From Narthecium ossifragum (taxonomy: Eukaryota > Streptophyta > Magnoliopsida > Dioscoreales > Nartheciaceae): a stretch of DNA of 64,000 nt. Under the pieces are notes generated by a model. That model was not told the origin of the DNA. It did no database searches and saw only the letters and a list, made by a program, of their open reading frames with translations. The first letter of the stretch is position 1; each line of letters begins with the position of its first letter. The translations under genes and the position numbers were made by a program. The stretch spans positions 23,639,648-23,703,647 of the forward strand of contig OY986967.1 of NCBI GenBank assembly GCA_963920575.1. The letters run 5' to 3'. This document shows, one piece after another, positions 30,862 through 43,390 of the stretch.

Positions 30862-33800
30862 AAGGGGTTTTTGGCCAAAGCCCCGAATCTAGGCCCCTCC
30901 TTGTCCAGAGCCCCATGCATCTTGATAAAACCCCCACTTTCACTACTTGTAGATGAAAAACCCCAAAACACCTCAAAATGACACTAATACCCTTATTTTA
31001 TTTTATTTTTATTTCCAGCATTTTCTCTCTCCTCTCTCCTCTCTCCTCCGGCGAGACATCCCTCACCATCTCCGCCACCGACCCTTCCCCGGCGACCACC
31101 CCCTTCCTCGGCGATCTCCCCGGCGACCACCCCCTTCCCCGACGATCTCCCATGCGGCCACCGTTCCGACCTCGGATCTGAGCACCGTGACCCCGCCTCT
31201 CCTTCCCCGGCGCACTTCCGATGAGATCCAACGCCGGCGTCGTCCATTGCAGCGACCCGAGCTCGTCCGCCGTCACTCGTCCTTCCATATCCTCCGAAAC
31301 CAAGAACCATTAGTCGTCTCTTCCTTCCCCGACGCCGTCCGATCGCCCTCCTCGCCGGAAACCCCAACCCGAGCTCCTACTCTCAGATCCGGCGCCGTAA
31401 GCTCCCAACGCCACCGTCTCCGACCTCCAAATCGCCATCCAACCGCCGATCCGGAATCTCCATCGCCTCGCGACCCTTCCGCCGCCGTTTCCCGGCTAGA
31501 TCCGGCCGTCGTCGCGCCGACTTTCCCTCCCCTGCTCGCTGCCTCCTTCCCCGATGAGGTTGCTCCTTCAGCCTGGAGTGGTTCAACCGGGCCAACTGAC
31601 TTGATCCGGTTCAGCCCAACCAAGTGACCTTAGTTTGATCTGATCCAGATCCCATCAGATCCAGCCCATCAGGCTCAATCCCAGCTCAATCTGATCATGC
31701 TCAAATCCAGCAATTCAGACTTGACCAGATTACAGCCAGATTGGGATGGTTTTATCTTTTTAAATTCATTTTCATCTTTCCTTAATTCTCATCATTTTAA
31801 ATTCATTTTCATCTTTTTAAATTCATTTTCATCTTTCTAAATTTATTGTTTTAATCTTTTCAATGTATTTTCATCGTTTTTAAAATCATTTTCATCTTTT
31901 TAAATGTGTTTTTATCTTTCCAGCATATTCATCTTTTCAACTTTATTTTTATCTTTTTAACACCATTTTCATCTTTTTAAATGCATTTTCATCTTTTTGA
32001 TATATTTTCATCTTTCTAAATTCATTTTCATCTTTTTAAATACATTTTCATGTTTCTAAATTCATTTTCATCTTTAACAATTCATTTTCATCTTTCCTAA
32101 TTCAATTTCATCTTTCTAAACTCATTTTTATCTTTGACAATTTATTTTCATCTTTCTGAAAATAGATCAGAGAGATGAAAATAGATCGGAGAGATGAAAA
32201 TAGATCGGAGAGATGAAAATAGATCAAATGAGATGAAAATAAATCGGAGAGATAAAAATAGATCAATAGAGATGAAAATAGATCAATAGAGATGAAAATA
32301 GATCAAACGAGATGAAAATAGATCAAATGAGATGAAAATAGATCGGAGAGATGAAAATAGATCGGAGAGATGAAAATAGATCAATAGAGATGAAAATAGA
32401 TCAGAGAGATGAAAATAGATCAAATGAGATGAAAATAGATCGGAGAGATGAAAATAGATCAAACGAGATGAAAATAGATCAGAGAGATGAAAATAGATCA
32501 ACAGAGATGAAAATAGATCAGAGAGATGAAAATATATCAACAAAGATGAAAATAGATTCGAGAGATGAAAATAGATCAACAGAGATGAAAATAGATTAAA
32601 AAGATAGAAATGAACAGAAATATGAAAATGCATTTTTAGCTTTCAATGATTTTCATCATTTCAACCGTATTTTTGTCTTTTTAAATTCATTTTCATCTTT
32701 CTAAAATCATTTTCATCTTTTTAAATGTATTTTCATCTTTCTAGCATTTTCATCTTTTTACATGCATTTTCATCTTTTTAAATTCATTTTTCATCTTTTT
32801 AAATTCATTTTCATCTTTCTAAATGTATTTTCATCTTTTTAAAGGCATTTTCATCTGTTTAAATTCATTTTCATCTTTTTAGACGCATTTTCATATGTTT
32901 AAATGCATTTTCATCTTGCATGTATTTTCATCCTTTTAACTCTATTTTCATCATTTTAAATGTATTTTCTTTTTTATATATATTTTATCTTTTTAACTCT
33001 ATTTTCATCATTTTAAATGTATTTTCTTCTTTTTAACTTTATTTTTATCTTCTTAACTGTATTTTCATCTTTCTGAATTTATTTCCATCTTTCTGAATGC
33101 ATTTTCATCTTTCTAAATTTATTTTCATCTCTCTAAATGCATTTTCATCTTTCTAAATTCATTTCCATCTTTTTAAATGCATTTTCATCTTTCATGCATT
33201 TTTATCTTTTTAACTCTTCAAATTACAACTAAATTGTCTGAAATTATCCAATAAGAGTCTCTTCAATCACCTCAACTTTTATTCTGTAATTTTGTTTTAT
33301 CTTTTTCCATATTTTCCCTATTTTTCTACCACTTTTTCCCTATTTTGTACCCCATTTTCCCATTTTCCTATTTTTTCCCAACATTTCTCTCTCCCATTCC
33401 TCTATCTCCACCACCGGCTCGAATCCCACCACTTATCTATCACCCCACCTCTTTCCTCTATCCCATCTTCCTACAGCCACCTACCTCCACCAGCCACCTC
33501 TACAACCACCTCTTTGCCGGACAACCACCATCTCCGGAGATGGTCGGAGGAAGCCTTGTAGAGGCGAGGGGGCCTCGGATCCGGGGCTGGGCGGAGCTGG
33601 AGGCCAGTGTGGAGGTGGCGTCAGCGCTGTTAGATCCGGAGGAGACGGAGAAGCTCGGGTGGCGTCCAAGCTCAGGTCGAGGTCGCCGGTGCCGAGGGAG
33701 GTCGTCGTCACGCCTCCCAAGCCGACAACAAGCCAGACTTCATCTCTTCAGTCACCTCCAACGTCCGCAGGGACCCCGAGCCTCGCCGACCCCATCCCTA

Positions 33801-34415
33801 GCTTCCATCCTCGTCGGAAGCCGGCGTCGACCTCCTACCGATCGGATCCCAACACCGCCTCGAGCTCCTCCTCTCACATCATTGATCGGATCTCACCAGC
33901 CACCATCAACGAGCACCACCACCACCAACGATCATTGATGATCGTCGGATCTGTGAGAGGAGGAGCTCGGGTTGGGGTTTCGTCGGAGATGGAGGGCAGC
34001 GGAGAGGGTGGACGGCGCCGTGACGAGGTCGGTGGGGGGTGGGGGTGGAGACGGTTGGAGTCTGGTTGGAGTCCGTCGAGGAGGTCATGGGAAGCTGTCC
34101 TCAGGTGGTTGGAGCGGCGATGGTGACTTCCGCGACGGCGGACAGAGGTTGGGTGGCTACGATGCACGCGTTGGATCACCGGATCTCAACTCCGGCGATC
34201 ATCTGCCGCTGCCGTCCGCTACCGGTGCCGTCATCACCACCACCACCACCATGTCATTTTAGTCATATTTTAATTACGTTTAGCTATAGGGGCATTTTAG
34301 TCTTTGTTTAATTACATCAGCTAAATAAACTTGTTAAATGGGGTTCTAACCTTAAAAATACATCAAATGGTGTTTTTAGCAAAAAATTTCTCTAAATTGG
34401 GGTTATCACCAATTA
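30862..34415. mobile_element. Nested block with two GC-rich segments around a satellite array, unclassified
   Basis: It is bounded by ggggtttttggcc on the left and ggtgtttttagc..ttggggtt on the right, with actaataccctta and actaaaatgcccc phrases just inside. These are like the degraded terminal repeats of MULE-type elements. GC-rich segments at 31040-31640 and 33400-34250 look exon- or UTR-like but encode nothing I recognise. The centre is the ATTTTCATC array. Boundaries and class are inferred, with no clean target duplication. Confidence 0.4.
31740..33215. repeat. Satellite array of ATTTTCATC units with two strand switches
   Basis: From 31740 to 32155 the plus strand repeats attttcatcttt about every 18-20 bp. 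From 32160 to 32610 it repeats the complement, gatgaaaatagatc, at about 19 bp. From 32620 to 33215 it returns to attttcatcttt. Open frames here on both strands, such as one rich in MKIDRRDENRS, follow from the repeat and are not genes. Confidence 0.92.
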
Positions 34416-35084
34416 ACCGTAAATAATATTATTCATATGTTATTATAATAAAATATTAATATAAGTGGGTCAACATGCCACATGTCATATCATGATTGGT
34501 CTACATCATGCAAAATTTATTTTATTTTATATTATTTTAATAATATATATTTAAATATTATTATTATATTAATATAAGTGGGTCCACGTGGGGATGCATT
34601 GATGTGTACGACCATGCCACGTCAGCATGCTATGCCATGTGGCGATACGATTCTTCGTCGCGTCCGTCGTAGGTGGAGGCATTACCATGTCATCATTTTA
34701 ATATTATTATATTATTTTATTAATATTAAAATAAAACAAAATTTTATTTTATTAAATAATATTTACGATCCGGTGGAGGATGACCGGACGTCGTTGCCAG
34801 CGATGGCAAATGAGCGAGCGTCGATAGATGAGGGATATTATACTTTATTATAATATATTTTTACCCTATTTTATACAATGATATAATAATATAAAATATG
34901 TACGGTTTAGGCACAAATATCCAAACTTAATTTAATAAAAAATTAAAATATTATAAGGTTAAACGCGAAGCATGTCAAGATTTTCATAATTCTTGATCAA
35001 ATTCTCAATATACCCGGGGTTAATGACATTTTCTGTATTTAGGGTAGACTCACGCCGTCGATTCGAATGGGTTATTTAGATCGG

Positions 35085-35345
35085 GGCTGATATTATAATC
35101 TTAACCCACTAGCTTACCCACTATTATAATATTATATATTTTATACATTTTACATACAAACATTTTAATTAACTTAATAATTAATTCAAATATTATAATC
35201 TTAACCCACTAGCTTACCCACTATTATAATATTATATATTTTATACACTTTACGTATAAACATTTTATTTAACTTAATAATTAATTCAAATATTATAATC
35301 TTAACCTACTAGGTTACCAATTATTATAATATTATATATTTTATA
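35085..35345. repeat. Tandem repeat of about 100 bp, nearly three copies
   Basis: The unit contains attataatcttaacccacta and attatatattttatac and recurs at about 35088, 35188 and 35290. Confidence 0.8.
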
Positions 35346-35512
35346 TATTTTATAATTCTTATCCTTATCTCAAACTTAACCCACTAACTTATCTCTATTT
35401 CTGAGTCAAACGTCAAAAGTGGGTTAAGTTTACCCCTATTTCCTATCCTCACTTTTTTACACCTAACCCCCTTAACCCTACTGCTCTTAACCCCGAACCA
35501 AACGGGGGCTTA

Positions 35513-35710
35513 AATCCTAACCATATGATATGGATGACTCAGCTCGGTTTCTTCCTAACTAATCCATTAAGTGGACTCAATCCACCACATAAGCAATTAA
35601 TTAATTACCGACTTATCAAACATAACTAAGACTAACTCTAACTTAATTAACTAATGATACTTTGGTTTTCGTCATCTGACTCAACCCAATACCGGATTAT
35701 CGGATTCCTA
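35513..35710. other. Short intergenic or retrotransposon 3' sequence
   Basis: It lies downstream (minus sense) of the putative Gypsy pol end. No gene is seen. Confidence 0.4.
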
Positions 35711-35790
35711 TCATTCTCCGCCCCTTGAAATCGACATTGTCCTCGAGGTCGAGCTGATCTTTGTCAGGTGCAGCTGGTTGATCTTGTCGA
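35711..35790 (-). pseudogene. Possible C-terminal remnant of a Gypsy polyprotein
   Basis: The minus strand reads PDKDQLDLEDNVDFKGRRM. It resembles the LEDKV.F.G tail that ends many plant chromovirus-type pol proteins after the integrase. Only about 25 residues are present, so this is a suggestion. Confidence 0.35.
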
Positions 35791-37420
35791 ACTAGTTTAC
35801 TTCTTCCGGGATAAAAAATGATTCAAAACCACATTTTCGTAAGATAATGGCCAATCAAACAGTGGTGTCGGTGCAGAAAGATGGTGGTTACAGGGTTGAG
35901 GCCGGCACGACCGCGATGTGGTAACCACTGCTGCCGGCGATGGCGGAGTCCGGCAATAAAGCACAGATGATGTCCGAACGTGATGTTTGACCGACTTAGA
36001 GGGCAACACTGTAGACCACTTTGGCTGCCACTTGGAGATGACGACTCGACGACTGTGATGGTTTGAGCCTACGGTGTAGTTGATGGAGCCGTAGAAGACC
36101 ACCAATTGGATTGCAGTGAGAGGAAGAAGCTCGCGGAATAGGCATTAAGCCAAAGAAGACGACCACGGTTGTGTTGGAGGCGGCTGCCCAGAGAGAACAG
36201 AAAGGCCATGGCCAACGAGGTTTCCCGCAATGAAGAGATTGGCGAGGACCGCATCTTGCCGGGGTCAAAGACGAAGAAATGTAGTGGAATCCCAAACTGG
36301 CTTGGCTGGTCCACATTCGAGGTTGGACGCCGGGTGAGGCTCAGGGGAGGCTCGGGTGGTGCGCTCCAACAAATTTGTCGTCGAGGCTCATGGAGGTCGA
36401 TTGCGTCAAGGATGATGGTGATGCTGTTGGCAGCCGCTTGGCTTGGCAAGGCTCACAACAGTCAAGGACGATTGCAGGAGGCGGCGGTGAGGAGATCAGA
36501 GGGAAACACGTTGGGGTCTGACATGAAGCTTGAAGGTTGCGGAGGCCTGGTGACAGTGATGGAGGACTGGAGCTCTGCCGCTGGCGAGGTTAGCGTCTTG
36601 GATAAAGGCGAGGCCGGCGTCGTAGACGGGTTGGATGACTTCCGTGATCAAGGCGCAGTAGCGAGTAGTGATCTCGCAGTGTTAAAGGATGGCGAGGTTG
36701 GTTGTAGGCCGGAGTTGCTCGACGGCGATGCGGATCGTGGTTGGCGGCTGCAGAGCTTAGAGATGAGACGACATCAGGAAGGCGGCCAAGGTGGATCCAA
36801 GCAGGGCATGGCGACATGGCTTCCAGGCTAGGAGTGGGCGGCCATGGCGTCAAGATGGTGATCGGAGGTGGAGGTGAGTGCGGGCTTGGTCGGAGACGCT
36901 AAAGATGATGGCTTCCGACCAGGGACCGGGGGACCCAGGATTCAAAGTTCACCTTGGTTAATGATCTAGTGAAAAAAAATTTCAGCTATATACTAATAAC
37001 TTATTCTTGAAAAAATTTATTTGCTGAGCTTAAGTTATTAATAATTAATAAACCCTATCAAAGTATTAAGATATTATAAATCTATATGATATTCTTATAT
37101 CGGCTCGATCCAGAAAACTATTATTGGAATATAACATATGCATTGTTTTTGCTATATATATATTTATAGATTTTTTTATTGAATTTAAAGATATATTATG
37201 TTAAAATTATATCAGCTAACCCTTTTCTCTCTCTCTCTTGTGAAATGTGAAAAATCATTGTTAGGCCCCTGTCTCTATCAAAATTCAAAAATAAACAGTA
37301 GTCCTTCATCTGTTATGTAATGAAAGAACTAGTGTATAAAGTTAGAAACCCAGTCACCTCCCACATTAAATCCAAAGCTAATCTAGTATCAATTAGCTGA
37401 GTTAGTGACCCCATTTAGCT
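35791..37420. other. Retrotransposon-like GC-rich region then AT-rich flank, no gene recognised
   Basis: 35800-36900 is GC-rich with overlapping open frames on both strands (up to 220 codons, 36169-36831 +). They have no recognisable domain and a composition like the internal region of the element at 1-4757. 36950-37420 is AT-rich. I interpret the first part as leader or internal sequence of a non-autonomous or decayed LTR element. Confidence 0.4.
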
Positions 37421-37423
37421 TTA

Positions 37424-37973
37424 GGGTGTGTTTGGTTGCAAAGAGGACTGGTGGAATGAAAAGTGAAAAGGAAATATGGAGGAATGGAAAGCTGATGGAA
37501 TGGAAAGTTCTGGGTTTTAAGTCTGTTTGGTTGTTGTGGAATGAGGATGGGAAAGCAGGATGGAAACTGTTTCCATCTGTTTGGTTGCAGTGAAAATGAT
37601 GGTGGAAAGTGGGTGGGATGTTGGTGGAAGAGGAGACGATGTCGGATGGCCTCTTCTTCTAGAGCAAGATGACAATCTTCTTCTTCCTCTTCCAAGGCAA
37701 TGAGTGCCTCTTGATCTAGATGCCTTACCATTTGTAAAAAAAATAAGAAAGATATGAGAGGGGAGGGGATGCAGACAATAGAAGTAATGAAGGGAGCAAA
37801 TTTATAAAGGTTTGGAGCTCATGTGAAAATGACCAAAATGCCCTTAAAACTAGCCGTTTTATAGCTGTTGAGATGAACGATTTCGTCATTTCAAAAAAAT
37901 ATTGATTTTGCTACTTAAGTTAACCACTTTTCATCAAAAATTCCACCATCCTTTCCACTGCAACCAAACAGAA
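37424..37973. mobile_element. PIF/Harbinger-type MITE (550 bp)
   Basis: The left end gggtgtgtttggttgca and the right end tgcaaccaaacagaa are inverted. TTA flanks both sides (37421-37423 and 37974-37976). A related internal terminus (ctgtttggttgcagtg) at about 37580 suggests one MITE inside another. The same left end could also pair with the terminus at 45278. Confidence 0.7.
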
Positions 37974-37976
37974 TTA

Positions 37977-39617
37977 AGCTAATACGAACTGGATACTACG
38001 TCGATGCCGCCGACCAAAATCCTTAGTGATGCAGCCACCATCGGGTGAGGAATTGGATGAACACATTTTAGCCCCGACTGTGGTTGACGATCTCCGACAC
38101 CAACTCTTCCTTATTCACGAGATACGAGCTTATCGAGAAGAAACCATCCGACCTCGCCGTCATTTTCTTATTCCGTAGATTAATTTTTACTTATTATGGT
38201 TTTTAATGTTTAATATGCTTTTTAATTGATAGATTGAACTTGGAAGATTTTGGTTGTTGGCAAATCGAGACTCCAAGTGCTATGTTTTAAATTTTTAAAC
38301 CGAGTTATTTTTGGTTGTTGGCAAATTGAGACTCCAAGTGCTATGTTCTAAATTTTTAAACTGAGTTATTTTTTTACAAAAAAAATTGGACAACATTTCC
38401 TTTGTTTTTATAAGTTGTGGACCCTGTACAAATTTAAGAAATACAACAACTTTTATAACAACACTAACAACCCAAATTGTATCAATTTACAACTATCTGG
38501 TTTAAAAATAAAAATACAATAAATTTCTGAACTTTTAAATTACAAGGTTTTCGCCTTTGTTCTCTTCACTTGCTTCAATATGGACTCCAGTACTTTGAAT
38601 TGAATAACAATAGCCTCAGCTAAATATCATCATAGGCCGTGCCTCATCACTTCCCTTATGCCTCAACTCCCGTGCAACAAAATCAGTACGAAACCATAGT
38701 TTCCAAAGAGTACAAAAAAATCAAAGCCAACATAGCCTCAGAACAGAAGAGGGTTGCCTACAAGAGGGCAGCCAAACTCCATAGCCGCAGCTAATATCAT
38801 CATTGGTCGTGCCTCATCACTTGCCCTGTGTCTCATCTATCGTGCAACGAAATCAGTACGAAACAAACCGACGGCTCAACATCATCATCGCCAAAGTTTA
38901 CAAAAAAACAAACCGACATAGATAAAGCAAGAGGGTTGCATACAAGAGGGCAGCCAGCAAGAGGGTTGCCTACAAAGAGGGCAGCCAAACTCAGGGGCAA
39001 CCAAAACACGAGGAAATACCCAATCATGGCAAATACATAGCAAGTCATCATCATTGCCTTCAACAAATCGACGTAGATAAAGGCAACATGTAGCAAACCA
39101 ACATTACCCAATCATAGCAAATACAAGTATAGTACATAGAATGGTATCATCATTGCCCTTCAACAAACCGACGTAGATAAAGCCAAAGTAGGATTAAGTT
39201 CTCACACTTCCCTGGCAGCCAGCAAGAGGGTTGCCTACAGGAGGGCAGTCAAACTCAAGGGCAGCCAAACTCAAGGGCAACCAAAACACGAGGAAAACAG
39301 GTACAAGGAAAATACAAGTATAGTACATAGAATGGTATCAACATTGCCCTTCAACAAACCGACGTAGATAAAGCCAACATGTAGCAAACCATCATCACCC
39401 AATCATAGCAAATACAAGTATAGTACATAGAATGGTATCATCATTGCCCTTCAACAAACCAACGTAAATAAAGCAAACATGTAGCAAACCATCAATACCC
39501 AAACATAGCAAATACATAGCAAGTTAATTGTGACAACAAAACCTACTTCAAACATAAGATTTGTACTCGTTTAGCCCTACATACCAACCTCAGCTAAAAT
39601 AAGTACTATAAGGCATC
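37977..39617. other. Non-coding sequence 3' of the Harbinger genes, with direct repeats
   Basis: No gene. A 64-bp segment (ttttggttgttggcaaat) is duplicated in tandem at 38252-38375. From about 38540 to 39530, phrases such as cttcaacaaaccgacgtaga, acatgtagcaaacc and gcaagagggttgcctaca recur several times at roughly 100-190 bp spacing. Confidence 0.6.
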
Positions 39618-40621
39618 CTACGAGTTCGCCGCGAACCAACGCACAAGCCATGCCGCCCGCATTTCCTCATCTCTTCCAATGAAGGCGCAACCCAATACCT
39701 CATTCAGTAGCAGAAATTCGTACGCCCTATCAAGTTCTTCTTTTGGGAACCCCGGCACTTGCATGACAGCATTAGAGAGTTTAGACTCCATGGTCGTCGT
39801 ATTGGCTGCCAATGTAGCCGCCATACTAGACATGACATCTTTCAGCTCCCTCACAACTGACACGAGGGCATCGTCCCTATTTTCCCTGCGCCTTTTACAC
39901 GGTGTACGTTGTGCCGACCTAGGCAAATTATCAGATGGTTGTGTGCTCAAAGGCGTACTAGGAGGGGTCATGGGTGGTGGCTCCTACACCCCCTCCCCCT
40001 CTTGCGTAACGCCCCCTAGTGGTACTTGAGAATCATCATCGAGGTCGACGTGGTTGTCTTCTTCAACGTTGACTTCATCAAATGTACTTGTAGCATGACT
40101 CTCAGTAGCCGATTCATTCCCGCAACAAATAATCATAAGGTCAAGGTGATGGATTTGAGTGTTCAAAACTTGCTTCGCTTTAGGATTAGTTTGCAATTGC
40201 AACAATTAGTCAAGGACGTTTCATTGAATGCTTACGCGCGGAGAAAAATCAGCTAGCTTGACTTAATGATTACCGCAATAATATGATCGGCAACGCCAGG
40301 GGGGGCAGTAATCATATTAGTTTCAGCACTCCACCCTACTCCGCTGAGTGGAAGAAATAGCTTCACGAGCTTATACTTCTTTCTAACGTAGTTCATTTTC
40401 TCTTTCACATTCCTATGGTCAAAACATGTTCCGAATATTGAATTCACGTGCACAGCAACGCCGTGGAGCTGAGACTTTTTGAAGCCCTTGTCCGTACTGC
40501 ACTTAAGTCTTGCCACATCGGTCATATATTCTAGCAAGACCTTTTGCATAGGCAAACTCCATTTCTTATAACTCACTTTGTCGCTGCTATCTTGTTGAGT
40601 AGGATTTTGTTCCATTTCCAT
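39618..40621 (-). pseudogene. Harbinger-associated Myb/SANT-like DNA-binding protein, disrupted
   Basis: It starts MEMEQNPTQQD at 40621. Residues about 15-110 form the Myb/SANT-like domain that accompanies plant PIF/Harbinger transposases (WSLPMQKVLLEYMTDVARL, FDHRNVKEKMNYVRKKYKLV, LSGVGWSAETNMI). After ADHIIA the reading can only continue across an intron to NPKAKQVLNTQIHH, DLMIICCGNESAT; the expected acceptor there reads AA, not AG, in my reading. The acidic linker then hits TAG after GEGV (39984-39986), with the helical C-terminus (ELKDVMSSMAATLAAN, ELDRAYEFLLLNEVL) beyond it. In active elements this protein helps the transposase bind the transposon ends. Confidence 0.85.
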
Positions 40622-40769
40622 ACCGTACTAAGCACATGTAAGGAAAACAAACATTTAACGAACAACAAATTGTTCACTGAAAGCATAATAATAGTAGTAC
40701 TCATGTCTAGCACGAAAACACATACAAACAAAAAAAGCATGATAGTACTCATACAAACACAACTGCAAT

Positions 40770-43390
40770 TCATTCCATCATTGGTGGATGGTTATAATCT
40801 TCCCACATTAGATTCGCAATTTCATCTCGGAGATTGAGCCACGTAGCTTGGTCTTGACGTTGTTGACGTGTTGTTTGACTGCGTGGCATTGGCGGGGCAT
40901 CATCATCATTTTCATCGTTAGCAGAAAGTGGTTCACATGCAACACTATCATTTGGTGTCCTGTCGATGATGAAATTATGAAGAAGGCAACATGCGTGGAC
41001 TAATTTCACCTGTGTCTTCAATGTGAAGAAAGGATGGGACGCTAAGATCTTGAAGCGGTTCTTCAAGAGCCCAAAAGCTCTCTCGATGCCGGAGCGAAGG
41101 GAAGAATGTCGAAAATTGAACAATTCTTTGCAATTCAAGGGGGGGCGGTTACTATACTCCTTGACATGGTATCGTACACCTCTATAAGGTGCAATAAATC
41201 CAGGGCTGGTAGGATAGCCGGCGTTGACAAGGTAGTATTTGCCTATAATTGAAGATAGGATAATGAGGACTAGTTGGTATGTGATATTGATATAGTAGGA
41301 ACGTATAATTGGTTATTCCGATACCTTCTATTGTTTTCAATCTGCATGGTGGAGGACGTTGAAGAGCATCTTTAAGAACTGTATAGTCATTGGCGGACCC
41401 TTCCCAACCGGCTAGTACATAGGTGAATCGCATGTCCGGGGTGACAGCTGCCAAAGCATTTTGTGTGATCCCTTTATGACCACGAAATCTAAATGCTAGT
41501 TCAGGTGGGACCGTTGCATCTATGTGTGTACCATCGATTAGGCCAATACAGTTCTACGAAAAGAAGACAAAAGGATCACAAAGATACAATTTATTATGTG
41601 TGGTGGTTGGCAACAATATAATACCTGAAAGTGGCGATAGTTTGGGTTCTCGGCTATTTTTGGGTGTGTTGCTGATAACGCACGAAAAGTGCACAAATCA
41701 TCCTCTTAACTAGGTATTGTTAGTCACCGAGCAATGTTAGTTTGATATCTCTTAGTCCATTTCAGGTCCAAGAGCCCTTAATGATGCTTATGTCCATTCT
41801 GGTGTTAAAATGATGGAGTAAGGAGCTTGTCAGAACAAAGAAATGAAGCTCACTCGTGTTCAACGCAAATTCTGTACCTATTCCAGGATAAACCAGCCGG
41901 TGTCCCATATATGGTTGGAAAGCTTGTGAAGTCCTGATTCCATAACATCTTTCGGTTTGTGATTTGGAGCTTTCTACAGAAAGTTATGCAAGTTCTCGTG
42001 CAGACGCGCAGAGAAAGAAGACCCAAAAGAATGAGATCGATCCGAACTGTGTTCAGATCGATCCGAAGGGGCGGGCCGGCGAAATTAAGTGGACAAACTC
42101 GGGTTTTCTTAGGGTTTTGATGGAGGCTATTTAAGGACTCTTTTGGGGCCGAATTTGGGGCGGCCGGGAGGCGTTTTTTGCAGCTTTCTTCCCTCTTTTT
42201 CTTCCTCCTTTTTTCTCAAATAAATTAGGGTTAGGGTTAGATCTTTGAGAAAAGATTCATGGATGGATGGCTTCAACAACCTTCATCAATGGTTCCTCTT
42301 CTTAAGATGAGTAACTAAACCCTAGCTTTGGGATTCTATGATGTAGTAAAGTTATTTATTAGGGTTTTCTATAGATTATGAGTTGTAAATCATACGTTTG
42401 ATGATTGAATGAATTGTTTTTATGTTCTTATCTATTGGTGTGATTATTATTATATGTTAGATGAATGATTTGTTCCTATATGCCCTAGATTTAGGTCTTG
42501 TGCATGTTAGGGCTTGAGATTAGAGATTCTCATCAAACATCCGTGCTAGGACCATGGATGTGAGGATTTCCTTCTCGAGATTAAGAACCTTGTAATGCTT
42601 GGACCATTACACATAATGCTAGAACCATTATGACCGCTTCTTAATCCGTTATTCATCATTATTCGAGATTAGGAATTTCGTATGTGCTAGAACCACAATG
42701 CTAGTGCCAAAACCACTAGGTTAACTCTAATCCTTGATACATTATAGTAGGCGATCTCAAGGTGCCAGGACCATCTTGATTATTTACCAATATCCATTCT
42801 TGATATTATCCCCGACGTCTTCGTTGAGCGGTAGGAGTTCTAACCATTCACCCATCGACTATATGAAATCATCTAAGTTGATTTATCTGCTCTTATCTTA
42901 GGAATACCTAGTAAGATCTTTATTATTGATTAGAGTTCCTTGACATTATCTTATCTATTAGTACAGTTGCCGACCCGGGTTGCCGCATATATTGCTCACG
43001 GAGCCGACACACTGCATTCAACACATGGTTGAAGTAACGACTTATTGTCTCACCCGACAAATGGAATTCCGCTCACATGACGCGATTCTTGGTGTTGTGC
43101 TCAACTATGTGCAAAAATATGCACAGCTGTTCCTCGATCGACATGTTGTCGGACTCATCCAACCAGCGATTCGTCCTCATTATATGTGCTAAGTCGCCTA
43201 GCACATTTAAGTCCATTCTTATATATGAGACACAATAATCGCGTCCCATTCTTGTAACCCTCTCCAAATGTGACCGCCTATCGTCGATTCTAACTTTATG
43301 CGGGAATTCGAGACTCGACGAATGATACCCTAATCATTTGTGTACGCAAACAATAATGACAACCAATGCAACATGTTGCAGCATTGTCAT
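40770..43390 (-). pseudogene. PIF/Harbinger transposase (DDE_Tnp_4), split by a solo LTR
   Basis: It is read from about 43390 downward. The N-terminal segment has several stops and shifts, then comes RMGRDYCVSYIRMDLNVLGD, NMSIEEQLCIFLHIVEHN and a FHLSGETISRYFNHV-like stretch. The exon QPGSATHPKIAENPNYRHFQ is interrupted after QPGSA by the LTR at 41673-42965. An intron (about 41556-41628) leads to NCIGLIDGTHIDATVP, RGHKGITQNALAAV and WEGSANDYTVLKDAL. A second intron ends near 41253 before YYLVNAGYPTSPGFIAPYRG. Then come FNFRHSSLRSGIERAFGLLK and the C-terminus at 40770. The DG, AGWEGSANDYTVL and E (GIERAFG) positions match the DDE fold. Confidence 0.9.
41673..42965 (+). mobile_element. Solo LTR (1293 bp) inserted in the transposase exon
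   Basis: It starts TGATAACGCACG and ends ATTAGTACA, with a perfect 5-bp target duplication gttgc on both sides (41668-41672 and 42966-42970). Removing it and one gttgc rejoins the Harbinger exon in frame. It is homologous, in inverse orientation, to the element at 16705-18404. There is no internal region, so it is a recombination product of a full element. Confidence 0.92.

Larger units (their letters stand above)
30497..35509. mobile_element. Large PIF/Harbinger-like element with long inverted flanks and a nested block
   Basis: The left end gccccccgtttgg and the right end ccaaacgggggc are inverted and flanked by TTA (30494-30496 and 35510-35512). Next to each end come GGGGTTAAG-type motifs. 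Further in, a roughly 80-bp segment at 30713-30790 (catgatgtggaccaatcatg) recurs inverted near 34435-34520. No transposase is visible. The centre (about 30862-34415) appears to be a separate GC-rich/repeat block inserted later. Confidence 0.7.

Noticed and set aside
32160..32610. CRISPR-like regular array
   Set aside because: The units are contiguous 19-bp repeats without unique spacers, in plant nuclear DNA.
32283..32633. Open frames on both strands with regular MKIDRRDENRS-like or LFSSLLIYFHLSD-like repeats
   Set aside because: They follow directly from the 19-bp satellite, and both strands are open at once. Nothing indicates a start, promoter or protein family.
36169..36831. 220-codon plus-strand frame as a gene
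   Set aside because: There is no recognisable domain, minus-strand frames are open over the same bases, and the context resembles retrotransposon leader sequence.
42225..42245. Interstitial telomere-like ttagggttaggg
   Set aside because: There are only two to three units within an LTR, and the plant telomere unit is TTTAGGG. It is probably chance or a short promoter box.
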